From assembly GCA_964430475.1 (NCBI GenBank), contig CAYSEQ010000001.1, positions 1 to 64,000 of the forward strand: DNA of 64,000 nt, given 5' to 3'. Made by a program: the position numbers and the translations under genes. How positions within the stretch are numbered: the stretch's first letter is position 1; each line of letters starts with the position of its first letter. Below the pieces are notes generated by a model that was given only the letters and a program-made list of their open reading frames with translations, was not told the DNA's origin and ran no database searches. Of the stretch, positions 23,129 to 30,312 are shown in pieces. This DNA comes from CAYSEQ01 sp964430475 (lineage in GTDB: Bacteria > Patescibacteriota > Microgenomatia > UBA8517).

Positions 23129-24979
23129 TTATTGTTTTCCATAAAGCATATAACCAGCAATTTTTAGTTTCTCTTTTCCGATCAAGTCATCGACCAAAAG
23201 CGGTAATTTTACAATCGGCGCAGTGAACCTTTTATCCATTTCCGCAAGATATTTTTCCTCCATCGCCTTTCTTTGTCTTAAATAATCGTTGGTTATTATG
23301 GATTGCGGCAAAATAAAGTTTGCCACCACCAAGCTTGTGGGGACGCCGATGGTTAAAAGCTCTTCCATAGCGCGAGCCGCCTCTTCAATTGGCGTGGACT
23401 CCGGATACATCACAAAACTGAAAGTTGTTTGATTGATGTCTTGCATCATATCAATTACTTCCTTAAAACGCGACTTGGTTATTTTATCAACCTCTGTTTC
23501 GCCGGTTGAAGTAAAAGTTTTGATCTCTATCTGTTTACTCCAATCAACCGGCAGCTCCAATAACCGCAAGGTGTGGCCGGTCGGGGCAGTGTCAAAGATA
23601 ATTACTTCAAAATCTTTACGAGTCGCGAAATCAATAAATTTTTCAAAAGTAGCCATTTCTTCAGTGCAGGGTGAATCAAGTTCTTCTTCAATCGCGGATA
23701 CTCTTTGTTTGTCATATTTTTGTCTTGCTTCTGACAAAATTTTTTCTTTGTATTCTTCGGTCGCCTTCTTGGTATCAATGTTGGCTGCCCATAAATTTGT
23801 TTCTCCATTTACTGCCGTCGGCTCGCCTGAAATTTCTTGCTCGAAGACCTGATTTAAGTGAGAGGCCGGATCAGTTGTTAAAATCAGAGTTTTGTATTTT
23901 TGTTCTGCCACCCAAATGCTGGTTGCCGCCGCAACCGAGGTTTTGCCTACACCGCCCTTGCCCGCAAAGAAGATCGCCCGTCTTTTTCCATTTTGGGGGA
24001 CAAGCAGCTGTTTTATTCTTTCGTCTATTTTGGGGAAATTATTCCTTATTATCTTTGCTTTATCCACATCAACTTTTAACGGCTGATAGTCGCTTAATTT
24101 TAGGGCTTGTTCGTGAAGCTTTTTGCCTGTTTGAAGTAGTAGTTTTTTACCTTTGATTTCATTCGGCTCTAGCTCCATCAAGGTTATGGGAACGGAAAAC
24201 TTGTTTTTGATAAGTTCCAAAAATTTCTGCTGTTTGGCAAAGCGAGCGAGCATAAAAGGATTATCGCAAGCACTTTTTGGATAAATGCCGTTGATAATGA
24301 GCTCTTGCGAGTTTATTTTGAGTTTCAAAAGTTCGGCGATTGAACGTTCCGCTTCATAAATAGGCGTAACTTCCGGGCGCAGGACAAAAACAAAAGTGGT
24401 TCTGGAAGTATCGCGCATTGCCGCAATCGCTTGGTCAAATTTAGCCTTTGACTCAGCTAGCGCGGCTGCCGGACCGATGCAGGTTTGGCCGCCGCCTTCT
24501 TCTTTGGCGGCTTTTTCAATAACCCCGCTCCACTCTACGGGTAGTTTCAAAAGCCGCAGCGTATGTCCAGTTGGCGCAGTGTCAAAAATGACTATGTCGT
24601 ATTCCGGTTCTTGCAAAAAATCAGTAAAGCGGTCAAAGGCGGCCATTTCGGCGGTGCAGGGCGAATTTAGTTGTTCTTCTAAAACTTTAAAACTTTCAAT
24701 CGGAATTAAGCCGCGCAGAGGAGATAAAGTTCGCTCTTTGTACTCGGCAGTGGCAATATCCGGGTCAAGTTCCATGGCAAATAAATTTTTTATGCCATAG
24801 ATTGGAGTAATTTTGTGTCCTATTTTTTGTTCAAACACATCGGCGAGATTTGACGCAGGGTCAGTGGTAATAATAAGCGTTTTCTTGTTTTGGCTTGCAA
24901 AATAAGCCGCACTGAAAGCGGCCATCGTGGTTTTTCCAACGCCGCCTTTGCCTGAAAAGAAATAAAATTTTGTGTTCAT
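23129..24979 (-). CDS. arsA: Arsenite-stimulated ATPase ArsA, two-domain
   Basis: 616 residues from ATG 24979, one nt from the end of arsD; a longer frame runs upstream but overlaps arsD and lacks family similarity. Two homologous halves each have a deviant Walker A (SGKGGVGKTTMAAF near residue 9, and AGKGGVGKTSVAAA) and the DTAPTGHTLRLL switch. The metalloid-site cysteines of the family are all present: LNSPCTAEM (about 108) and GGGQTCIGPA (about 167) in the first half, and LDSPCTEEM in the second. ArsA powers arsenite export through ArsB or Acr3, yet no such permease is in the window. The E. coli protein is 583 residues, so the length is normal. Confidence 0.95.
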   Translation of the reverse strand: MNTKFYFFSGKGGVGKTTMAAFSAAYFASQNKKTLIITTDPASNLADVFEQKIGHKITPIYGIKNLFAMELDPDIATAEYKERTLSPLRGLIPIESFKVLEEQLNSPCTAEMAAFDRFTDFLQEPEYDIVIFDTAPTGHTLRLLKLPVEWSGVIEKAAKEEGGGQTCIGPAAALAESKAKFDQAIAAMRDTSRTTFVFVLRPEVTPIYEAERSIAELLKLKINSQELIINGIYPKSACDNPFMLARFAKQQKFLELIKNKFSVPITLMELEPNEIKGKKLLLQTGKKLHEQALKLSDYQPLKVDVDKAKIIRNNFPKIDERIKQLLVPQNGKRRAIFFAGKGGVGKTSVAAATSIWVAEQKYKTLILTTDPASHLNQVFEQEISGEPTAVNGETNLWAANIDTKKATEEYKEKILSEARQKYDKQRVSAIEEELDSPCTEEMATFEKFIDFATRKDFEVIIFDTAPTGHTLRLLELPVDWSKQIEIKTFTSTGETEVDKITKSRFKEVIDMMQDINQTTFSFVMYPESTPIEEAARAMEELLTIGVPTSLVVANFILPQSIITNDYLRQRKAMEEKYLAEMDKRFTAPIVKLPLLVDDLIGKEKLKIAGYMLYGKQ

Positions 24980-24980
24980 A

Positions 24981-25289
24981 TTATTTTTCATTGATAAATT
25001 TCTTAAGCTCTTCGAGCGTGGGGTATGAGCCGGTTTTAACGACTTTTCCGTCACAAGTAGTAATTGGCAATGCTTTCAGCTGTTGTTCTTGGATTAGTTT
25101 TATTACATCCGGGTTTTCCTTGAATTTTTGAGGACTTTGAGTAATGAGCCACCGTTCGACTTCCACGCCTAACTTTTTGACTTTTTCCAATGTATCCTGC
25201 AAATTGATAAGCGTTTGATCCGGGTTCGGCCCGCAGACGCCGGTTGAACAGCACATCGGAGGATCATAGATAACGATTTTATTTTTCAT
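24981..25289 (-). CDS. arsD: Arsenic metallochaperone ArsD
   Basis: 102 residues with thioredoxin-like start KIVIYDPPMCCSTGVCGPNP, which has the three As(III)-binding cysteines (CC and C five residues on) of ArsD. The later segment PITTCDGKVVKTGSYPTLEE is also typical. ArsD hands arsenite to ArsA. It overlaps the end of arsR by 11 nt and stops 1 nt before arsA, so the three genes are coupled. The C-terminal CC pairs of E. coli R773 ArsD are absent, as in many chromosomal forms. Confidence 0.95.
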   Translation of the reverse strand: MKNKIVIYDPPMCCSTGVCGPNPDQTLINLQDTLEKVKKLGVEVERWLITQSPQKFKENPDVIKLIQEQQLKALPITTCDGKVVKTGSYPTLEELKKFINEK

Positions 25290-25623
25290 AATTTTTGGTT
25301 AACTGACGACAAACATCATGCGAAGTGCATGGTTTATCGGAAATATTGTTAGAATTTAAAATTTTTTGGTACAAACTCTCCAACTCTTCAAATTTTTTCT
25401 TATTCAAGGAGCAATGCACCCACCTCCCGACCTTTCTGTCTTTGATAAGCCCGGCTTCTCGCAATGTCTGCAAATGATGGGACACGAGTGTTTGTTCCAA
25501 ACCCAATTTTTCCGCCAGTACGCAAACGCATTCTTCGCCCCTCATTAAACACAGAACGATCTTGTATCTGTTCTTGTCAGATAAAATTCTTATGTAGTTG
25601 AGTAATTTTTCGTTTTCCTTCAT
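25279..25623 (-). CDS. arsR: ArsR-family metalloregulator
   Basis: 114 residues, a winged-helix ArsR/SmtB repressor: YIRILSDKNRYKIVLCLM, then EECVCVLAEKLGLEQTLVSHH with the CxC arsenite-sensing pair at the start of the DNA-binding helix (equivalent to ELCVCDL of classical ArsR), then LREAGLIKDRKVGRWVHCSL (wing). Two more Cys occur in the tail (CTSHDVC). It is the first gene of the operon, and a palindromic operator overlaps the -10 of its promoter. Arsenite binding is expected to release the repressor. Confidence 0.93.
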   Translation of the reverse strand: MKENEKLLNYIRILSDKNRYKIVLCLMRGEECVCVLAEKLGLEQTLVSHHLQTLREAGLIKDRKVGRWVHCSLNKKKFEELESLYQKILNSNNISDKPCTSHDVCRQLTKNYEK

Positions 25624-25641
25624 TTTAATTGCTATCTGTTA

Positions 25642-25665
25642 ATATGTGAATCCACATTCATATAT
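25642..25665 (-). promoter_or_regulatory. ArsR operator palindrome
   Basis: Arms ATATGTGAAT and ATTCATATAT around 4 nt, with one mismatch, contain the TGAAT-N4-ATTCA core. It lies 19 nt upstream of the arsR ATG and overlaps the -10 box, the usual position for ArsR autoregulation. Confidence 0.7.
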
Positions 25666-25690
25666 TAATCCTTGCCGCAATCAATGTCAA
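25662..25690 (-). promoter_or_regulatory. Promoter of the ars operon
   Basis: On the minus strand TTGACA (25685-25690) is followed by exactly 17 nt and TAATAT (25662-25667), a near-perfect sigma70 promoter. The operator palindrome overlaps the -10 and the transcription start. Confidence 0.8.
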
Positions 25691-25712
25691 GTGGATTTTT
25701 CTTTAAACTTTT

Positions 25713-25752
25713 GTTCCGCCCCCGCTCCAATTTTTCAGAGTTAAATCCGAGC
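25713..25752 (-). repeat. Right 40-bp terminal inverted repeat of arsenic cassette
   Basis: Reverse-complement partner of 22371-22410 (38/40 identical). It lies just upstream of the ars promoter. A G+C-rich stretch beside it (GAGCGAAGCGAGC) has the composition of the cassette and not of the host DNA. Confidence 0.85.
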
Positions 25753-25882
25753 AGCGGAGCCGCGGGGTGGGTCATTCCGCGAGCGAAGCGAGCGGCAATC
25801 TTCCAATTTTCAGGAATTTTCGGTAAAATAAGTTCGAGCTTGGTTGTATAGATACACATAAGATTAGTCACTTTATTTGATC

Positions 25883-25955
25883 CGGGGTGTGGCTCAGCTG
25901 GTAGAGCGCACGGTTTGGGACCGTGAGGTCCCCGGTTCGAATCCGGGCACCCCGA
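25883..25955 (+). tRNA. tRNA-Pro (TGG)
   Basis: Acceptor CGGGGTG/CACCCCG, D-arm GCTC/GAGC, anticodon stem CACGG/CCGTG around TTTGGGA (anticodon TGG), T-arm CCCGG-TTCGAAT-CCGGG. It marks the right side of the arsenic cassette. Confidence 0.95.
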
Positions 25956-25978
25956 CACACAACAAAAGGAAATTTAAA

Positions 25979-26004
25979 TTTTATTCTTTATTCTTTATTC
26001 TTTA
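25979..26004. repeat. Short tandem repeat (TTTATTC)x3
   Basis: Three consecutive copies of a 7-nt unit directly after tRNA-Pro. The rest of 25956-26165 has no gene that I can see. Confidence 0.7.
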
Positions 26005-26165
26005 TAATAAGAGATTCTGAATTAGACAAAGAGAGATTTGAATCCTCGTATTCCAAGACCCAAGCTTTATTCAGATGTTCAGATTTTTGGATCTAAAGAT
26101 AGAGTTCAAGGCCAAAAGAGAGGAAGATTTTAGTCATTTTCTAATTTAAAAAGTTTTTTGTTTTT

Positions 26166-26786
26166 TTACCGCGTAAATAAGCCTCTGAAGATTAGGTTTA
26201 TATTTTGCCAAACTTTGTTTATCATATTTGAGCTTCTTAAGTCTTGAATCCCTAATGTGTTTGAAAATGAAGTTATCGGTGGGGTGACTGATGGAGCTAT
26301 TCCCTCAACCTTGACACTTAATGTATCAGTTGCCGCCTGATTTTCCCGCCATTCTACTCTGACTAAGGCTTGGTATAGTCCTTCATTTTTGTAGTCACAT
26401 ATATCTTTCACAGAGTAAGTAGTAAAGAGGGTAATTTTTTCGTGTTCATATTGACCATTGCTTTCACAATCAAACCTATAGCGAATTAAACCTGGACCCC
26501 TAATTCCAACTTTGGCAAGTAGGTCAACACCTGTTAGCGGTGCTTGCCCTGATATTCCATTTGAATTCCAGGAATCCTGAGAACTTACTCTTCCAAGGAG
26601 AAGAACTCTGCCTTCAATAATTTTAGAACTTTCATTTTGTTTTGCTTCAGGGAAAGCAACCAGTAGCCTTTGCCTATTCTTAACTAAGGACAAAGTTGTC
26701 GCAAGCGTTGTGGTAAAAAGAATTACGGCTAGTAAGCCAAAGATTACGCCTAAATGCACAATTCCATTATTGTGTTGATGTTTCAC
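26166..26786 (-). CDS. Membrane-anchored hypothetical protein
   Basis: 206 residues: a short N-terminus with three His (MKHQHNNGIVH), a transmembrane helix (LGVIFGLLAVILFTTTLATT, about 12-31), then an extracytoplasmic domain of about 150 residues with a Cys pair (RFDCESNG, VKDICDYK). The domain includes beta-strand segments (GLYQALVRVEWREN, LSVKVEGIAPSV) like an immunoglobulin-type fold. No family is named. It is a single gene, 210 nt from tRNA-Pro. Confidence 0.6.
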   Translation of the reverse strand: MKHQHNNGIVHLGVIFGLLAVILFTTTLATTLSLVKNRQRLLVAFPEAKQNESSKIIEGRVLLLGRVSSQDSWNSNGISGQAPLTGVDLLAKVGIRGPGLIRYRFDCESNGQYEHEKITLFTTYSVKDICDYKNEGLYQALVRVEWRENQAATDTLSVKVEGIAPSVTPPITSFSNTLGIQDLRSSNMINKVWQNINLIFRGLFTR

Positions 26787-27214
26787 TCTAAATTTATTCT
26801 AATTAGATTTTTTTAAAAAGTCTATAGCATCTTGGACTTTGTGCTTTTAAGGTGGCACCGACCTGAAAATCAAAGCTTGAAAAATCAAAAAAAGTGACAA
26901 ACAAATTCATTTTTAGGAATTAGGAGTTGGTATTTTGGGATTAGAATCTAGAATCAAGAAGCAAGAAGTAAGAATCAAGAATTTTTAATCATTAATCATT
27001 TTTTTATAATTTTGGATTTTGAAAATTTGAATTTGTTTAGGATTTAGAATTTAGGATTTGGAATTTTTCTAGGATTTAGCTTGTCTGCCGACTAGACAAA
27101 AAATTTAGAGATTAGAATTTAACACTTAGGATTTTGAGTTTCAAACTTTACTTATAAGTTATACCGTCTCAGTTGAGAAATATGCTTTATTTCATCTTAA
27201 ACTCATAAATATAT
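26787..27214. other. Intergenic region holding a dispersed repeat
   Basis: No gene is visible in these 428 nt. Most is low-complexity ATTTAGGATTT-type sequence; the part 26971-27108 is a near-identical copy of a segment upstream of lexA. Confidence 0.6.
26971..27108 (+). repeat. Dispersed intergenic repeat, copy 1
   Basis: About 138 nt aligned with 49284-49420 at well over 90 percent identity in the same orientation, including the segment AGGATTTAGCTTGTCTGCC near the end. In this copy the short inverted repeat that follows in copy 2 (TCTGCC/GGCAGA) is imperfect. Confidence 0.85.
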
Positions 27215-27243
27215 TTGACAACTGGATTCTGGTGCCCTATAAT
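27215..27243 (+). promoter_or_regulatory. Consensus sigma70 promoter with near-leaderless start
   Basis: TTGACA, 17 nt, TATAAT: a perfect consensus. The transcription start should fall near 27250, only about 4 nt before the ATG at 27254, so the message would be essentially leaderless. Confidence 0.8.
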
Positions 27244-27253
27244 ACGAGCCTGT

Positions 27254-27664
27254 ATGAAAAGAAAGTTGATTGTCTTTATTTTATTTTTGGCTGTTTTGGT
27301 ATTCCTAAATTTTGCTCAACTTAATTTTCTTAAAGTTGAAGCAAAAAGTAATTTTCCTTTAACAGGGCCGATTACCCAACCTGTTACATACTTTATTAGA
27401 GGGTTCGTATTTTAAAGAGCCTTTGGATGGATAAGGCCTGCTAGTGGTGCGAAGGTTCAAGCTACTAATTTAGTGACCCATGAGCAAATTGCTACAGAAG
27501 TTTCCCAAAATGGAAGCTACGCGTTAGGGATTAATAAACCCGGTTTTTACAAAGTTAAAGCATACGATACGCGTGGGACTATTTTTAGACCTTTATTAAG
27601 ATTCGTACGGATAAATGACCAAGATGTCAACGGAATAAACTTCTTTGGTATTTGGGTAAGATAA
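27254..27664 (+). pseudogene. Small exported carboxypeptidase-regulatory-like protein, interrupted
   Basis: From ATG 27254 a signal peptide (LIVFILFLAVLVFLNFAQL) and a short mature segment lead to TAA at 27413. The same frame then continues IRPASGAKVQATNLVTHEQ and GSYALGINKPGFYKVKAYDT to a stop at 27662, which is the pattern of a carboxypeptidase regulatory-like (CarboxypepD_reg) beta-sandwich. A neighbouring frame reads YFKEPLDG across the stop, so a pair of compensating frameshifts is as likely as a simple nonsense codon. The original product would be an exported protein of about 135 residues. It has a perfect promoter, so loss of function may be recent or only apparent. Confidence 0.6.
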
Positions 27665-27754
27665 TTTAAAAACTACTTTATTCCTCCTCTTTCCCCTGCA
27701 CTTAATTGTATTTCGTAATATATAAAAGTTGTATTTTTGTGTAAAATCTAAGAT

Positions 27755-28839
27755 GTGTTGAGATTATTGATTTCACTTCTTATCTTTTGGCTTCCTTTGG
27801 TTATTTTTCCTTTTGGAACTTCGCCTTTTGAAATTCCTAAGGTCATTGTTGCCCAGGTATCAATAGAGGTTCTTTTTTTGGCATGGCTTTATAAAAAAAG
27901 ATGGAACTTTAAAAAGATTTTTGATCTTGAAAAACTTCCCTTTCAGGGCTTGATTATTTTAAGCCTAATCCATCTTATCTTCTTGGGGAGGGAGACATCA
28001 TTTTTTGGAAATATTTTCCGATTACAAGGTATTTTTTTACTTTGGCACCTTATTCTATTCTCCTATATTTCTAGTTCAATAAAAATTTACCAAGGTAAGA
28101 AATTTATTTTTATTCCTGCTATTCTTCTTTCAATATTGAGTTTTGTTTTTAGTGTTGATAAGGCGGGAAGGTTTATGTTGTCTCTGGGAGAACCTAATGC
28201 CTTTGCTTCTGTGTTGGTTTTTTCTACCCATTTTTACTCTTCACACTTAAACGCCAAAAATCAAAAATCTGGAAAATTATTTTATTTTTGTGGATATTTA
28301 CCCTTATTCTTTTTTCGGGCTCACGATCTGGGTTGATTGCGTTTTTATTGGAGAACTTGTTCTTTGCCATCACTCATAAATATAAACTTGGAGTTAGAAG
28401 CGCTAGTATTTTGATAATGATTCTACTTTTTACTAGCCTTTTTTTGCCTTTGATTCAAAAGAAAAAGATTTGGGAAAATAGGACTGAAATTTGGAGTACA
28501 GCACTTGCTGCGGGATTAGAAAGACCAATCTTGGGCTGGGGTTTTGGGAATGTGGAATTTGCTCTTAGAGAAACTTCTTTTTTACTAAAAAATAATCTTC
28601 GCTTTCAGTATGTTGATAGTAGCCATAATCTGATTTTAGATTATTGGGTCCAGGGAGGAATTGTTGGTGTTATCTTGATTTTATATCTTATTTTTCTTAC
28701 ATTTAAGAAATTTATCTCAAAAAAAGATAGGCTGAGTTTAGGGGTTTTCTTTGGGGTCTTAACAGTGCTACAATTTAATCCTGTAAGTGTTGTTACATCG
28801 ATACATTTCTGGTGGCTTATTGGGAAGATGTTTAGGTAA
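27755..28839 (+). pseudogene. Wzy/O-antigen ligase-like membrane protein, frameshifted
   Basis: The first frame (GTG 27755 to 28336) encodes several transmembrane helices and LSLGEPNAFASVLVF. The second (TTG-led, to 28839) encodes the signature region of the Wzy_C/O-antigen ligase family: LILFSGSRSGLIAFL, ERPILGWGFGN, and YVDSSHNLILDYWVQGG with the conserved His. One shift in the A-rich stretch near 28252-28270 joins them: the second frame, read upstream, gives KIWKIILFLWIFTLILF, a natural helix. The combined protein would be about 360 residues. The family polymerises or ligates surface polysaccharide units. A sequencing error in an A5 run would explain the break equally well. Confidence 0.7.
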
Positions 28840-28885
28840 TTTTTGATTGCCTTAAGGAGGTAAATTTAGTAGAATAAAGATCATT

Positions 28886-28956
28886 GCGGGTATAGTTGAA
28901 TGGCTCAACGCCACCCTTCCAAGGTGGAAATGCGGGTTCAATTCCCGCTACCCGCT
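28886..28956 (+). tRNA. tRNA-Gly (TCC)
   Basis: Acceptor GCGGGTA/TACCCGC, anticodon stem CCACC/GGTGG around CTTCCAA (anticodon TCC), T-arm GCGGG-TTCAATT-CCCGC, discriminator U as expected for glycine. Confidence 0.94.
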
Positions 28957-28991
28957 CCTTGTTTAATTAAAGAGGAAATAAGAAACCTAAT

Positions 28992-30125
28992 TTATTTAGA
29001 AGAAAGATTAAACCCTATTTGTTTTTCCAGAAAGAAGCTGTTTTTAGTATTGGAATCTGCCTTTTTAAGATTTATAGAGATTGGATTTGTATCTTTAAAT
29101 TCCTCTGTGTACCGTATCTTATTTCTCGACCGACCAGAAAAAACAAGAGTGAGTAGAATAATTGTAATAAATAAGATTACTGGAAGAGTAGCGATGATAT
29201 AAAATATTGCCTTTTGTTTATTTGTGGGTGTAAAGATCATTTCGCTTTTGGCGCTTTTTAGGAATTTATATAGCAGATATTCATATACAGCTGTTAATGG
29301 TGTCAGGAGTAAACGGATCAAAAATGCGCTAATTTGCTCTCCGAAAGAAGACTTAAGAAGATAAAAGAAAGATAGTGGAATGAGAGAAATTACTAAAGAA
29401 AATATCCAAATGAAAAGATAACGCAAAAAAACGTCAACCCACTTACCCCTTACATATTCGCGGCTTTTGATTAAAGCGTTTATACCTTTTAAATCTTCTG
29501 AAACTAAAATAAATCCTGCAAAACTAAACCAAACTATAAAAATAATCCCAAAAATACCAAAAAGAAAGAATCCACCAAGCGTAATTGCACCTCCCAATAT
29601 TAAAACCCATACAAAGGAGATTAACTTATGTAAACTGCTTCGATATGATTCGATGATGCCAATTCTTTCTTGACTATTTACAACTGCATATAGCAATGCT
29701 ATTTGTCCCCAAGCTTGGATGAAAAAAATAATAGTAAAAAAAATGATAGCTAAGGGTATGAAAAAGGCAATTCCTCTGGTTATAGATTGTATAGAAAAGA
29801 AACCTATACTTAAAAATCCTATGCCACCAAAAATAAAAATAAGCGGTAAAATGATCAAGATAGGAATTATTGAGATTACCAGAAAAGTCACAAACCTTTG
29901 CTTATAAATGTTAAAAGCCTGATACAAAATAACTGTTGGTCTTGGTAAAGAAACTTCCTTTCTTTCCTGTACTTGTGATTGTTGGGAATTAGGATCTAAA
30001 AGTGAAAATGCCTTTTCAATATCCTCAGCCTGCCAACCTCGATCGGAGAGTGTTTTTCGGATTTCCTCTTTACTTACCCCCTTTTCTATTTGCTTCCTTA
30101 TGTAATTTATAAGTTCGTCATTCAT
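28992..30125 (-). CDS. Multi-pass membrane protein with UBA-like N-terminus
   Basis: 377 residues. Residues 1-45 form a small helical domain (IRKQIEKGVSKEEIRKTLSD, GWQAEDIEKAF) resembling the SHOCT/UBA-like modules that precede membrane domains in many Patescibacteria. Six or so transmembrane helices follow between about 75 and 345 (FLVISIIPILIILPLIFIF, IPLAIIFFTIIFFIQAWG, FVWVLILGGAITLGGFFLF, and so on), arranged like the glycerophosphoryl-diester-phosphodiesterase membrane domain (GPDPase_memb)/DUF975 group. The conserved-looking segment SRSREYVRG-type (ALIKSREYVRGKW) supports that. Function unknown. It is convergent with tRNA-Gly. Confidence 0.65.
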   Translation of the reverse strand: MNDELINYIRKQIEKGVSKEEIRKTLSDRGWQAEDIEKAFSLLDPNSQQSQVQERKEVSLPRPTVILYQAFNIYKQRFVTFLVISIIPILIILPLIFIFGGIGFLSIGFFSIQSITRGIAFFIPLAIIFFTIIFFIQAWGQIALLYAVVNSQERIGIIESYRSSLHKLISFVWVLILGGAITLGGFFLFGIFGIIFIVWFSFAGFILVSEDLKGINALIKSREYVRGKWVDVFLRYLFIWIFSLVISLIPLSFFYLLKSSFGEQISAFLIRLLLTPLTAVYEYLLYKFLKSAKSEMIFTPTNKQKAIFYIIATLPVILFITIILLTLVFSGRSRNKIRYTEEFKDTNPISINLKKADSNTKNSFFLEKQIGFNLSSK

Positions 30126-30312
30126 TCTCTATTTAGAAAAATGTTTTTTGATAACTTAAGAGTTTTTTATAAACCTACTCTATTAAATACAGTCTAGTCT
30201 TATATGTTTTTACGAGTCAATGAGCAAAATTTAGATATTCTAATCCTTAATATTTTTAATAAGGTTTGTGTAAGATTTTGGAGTAAGTTAGTAGAGGCTA
30301 AATTCTACCTTT

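Noticed and set aside
23433..24800. Several plus-strand open frames of 130-160 codons
   Set aside because: They are antisense to arsA, whose frame carries all catalytic motifs.
24980..25054. N-terminal extension of ArsA by 25 residues
   Set aside because: It overlaps arsD and resembles nothing; ATG 24979 gives the expected ArsA start just before the P-loop.
25665..25958. Open frame on the minus strand covering tRNA-Pro and the 40-bp repeat
   Set aside because: It includes the antisense of tRNA-Pro and the ars promoter; it shares peptide words with the 22.3 kb frame only because of the repeat.
28851..28861. Perfect Shine-Dalgarno-like AAGGAGGT after the Wzy-like gene
   Set aside because: No start codon or open frame follows; tRNA-Gly begins 25 nt later, so it is probably chance.
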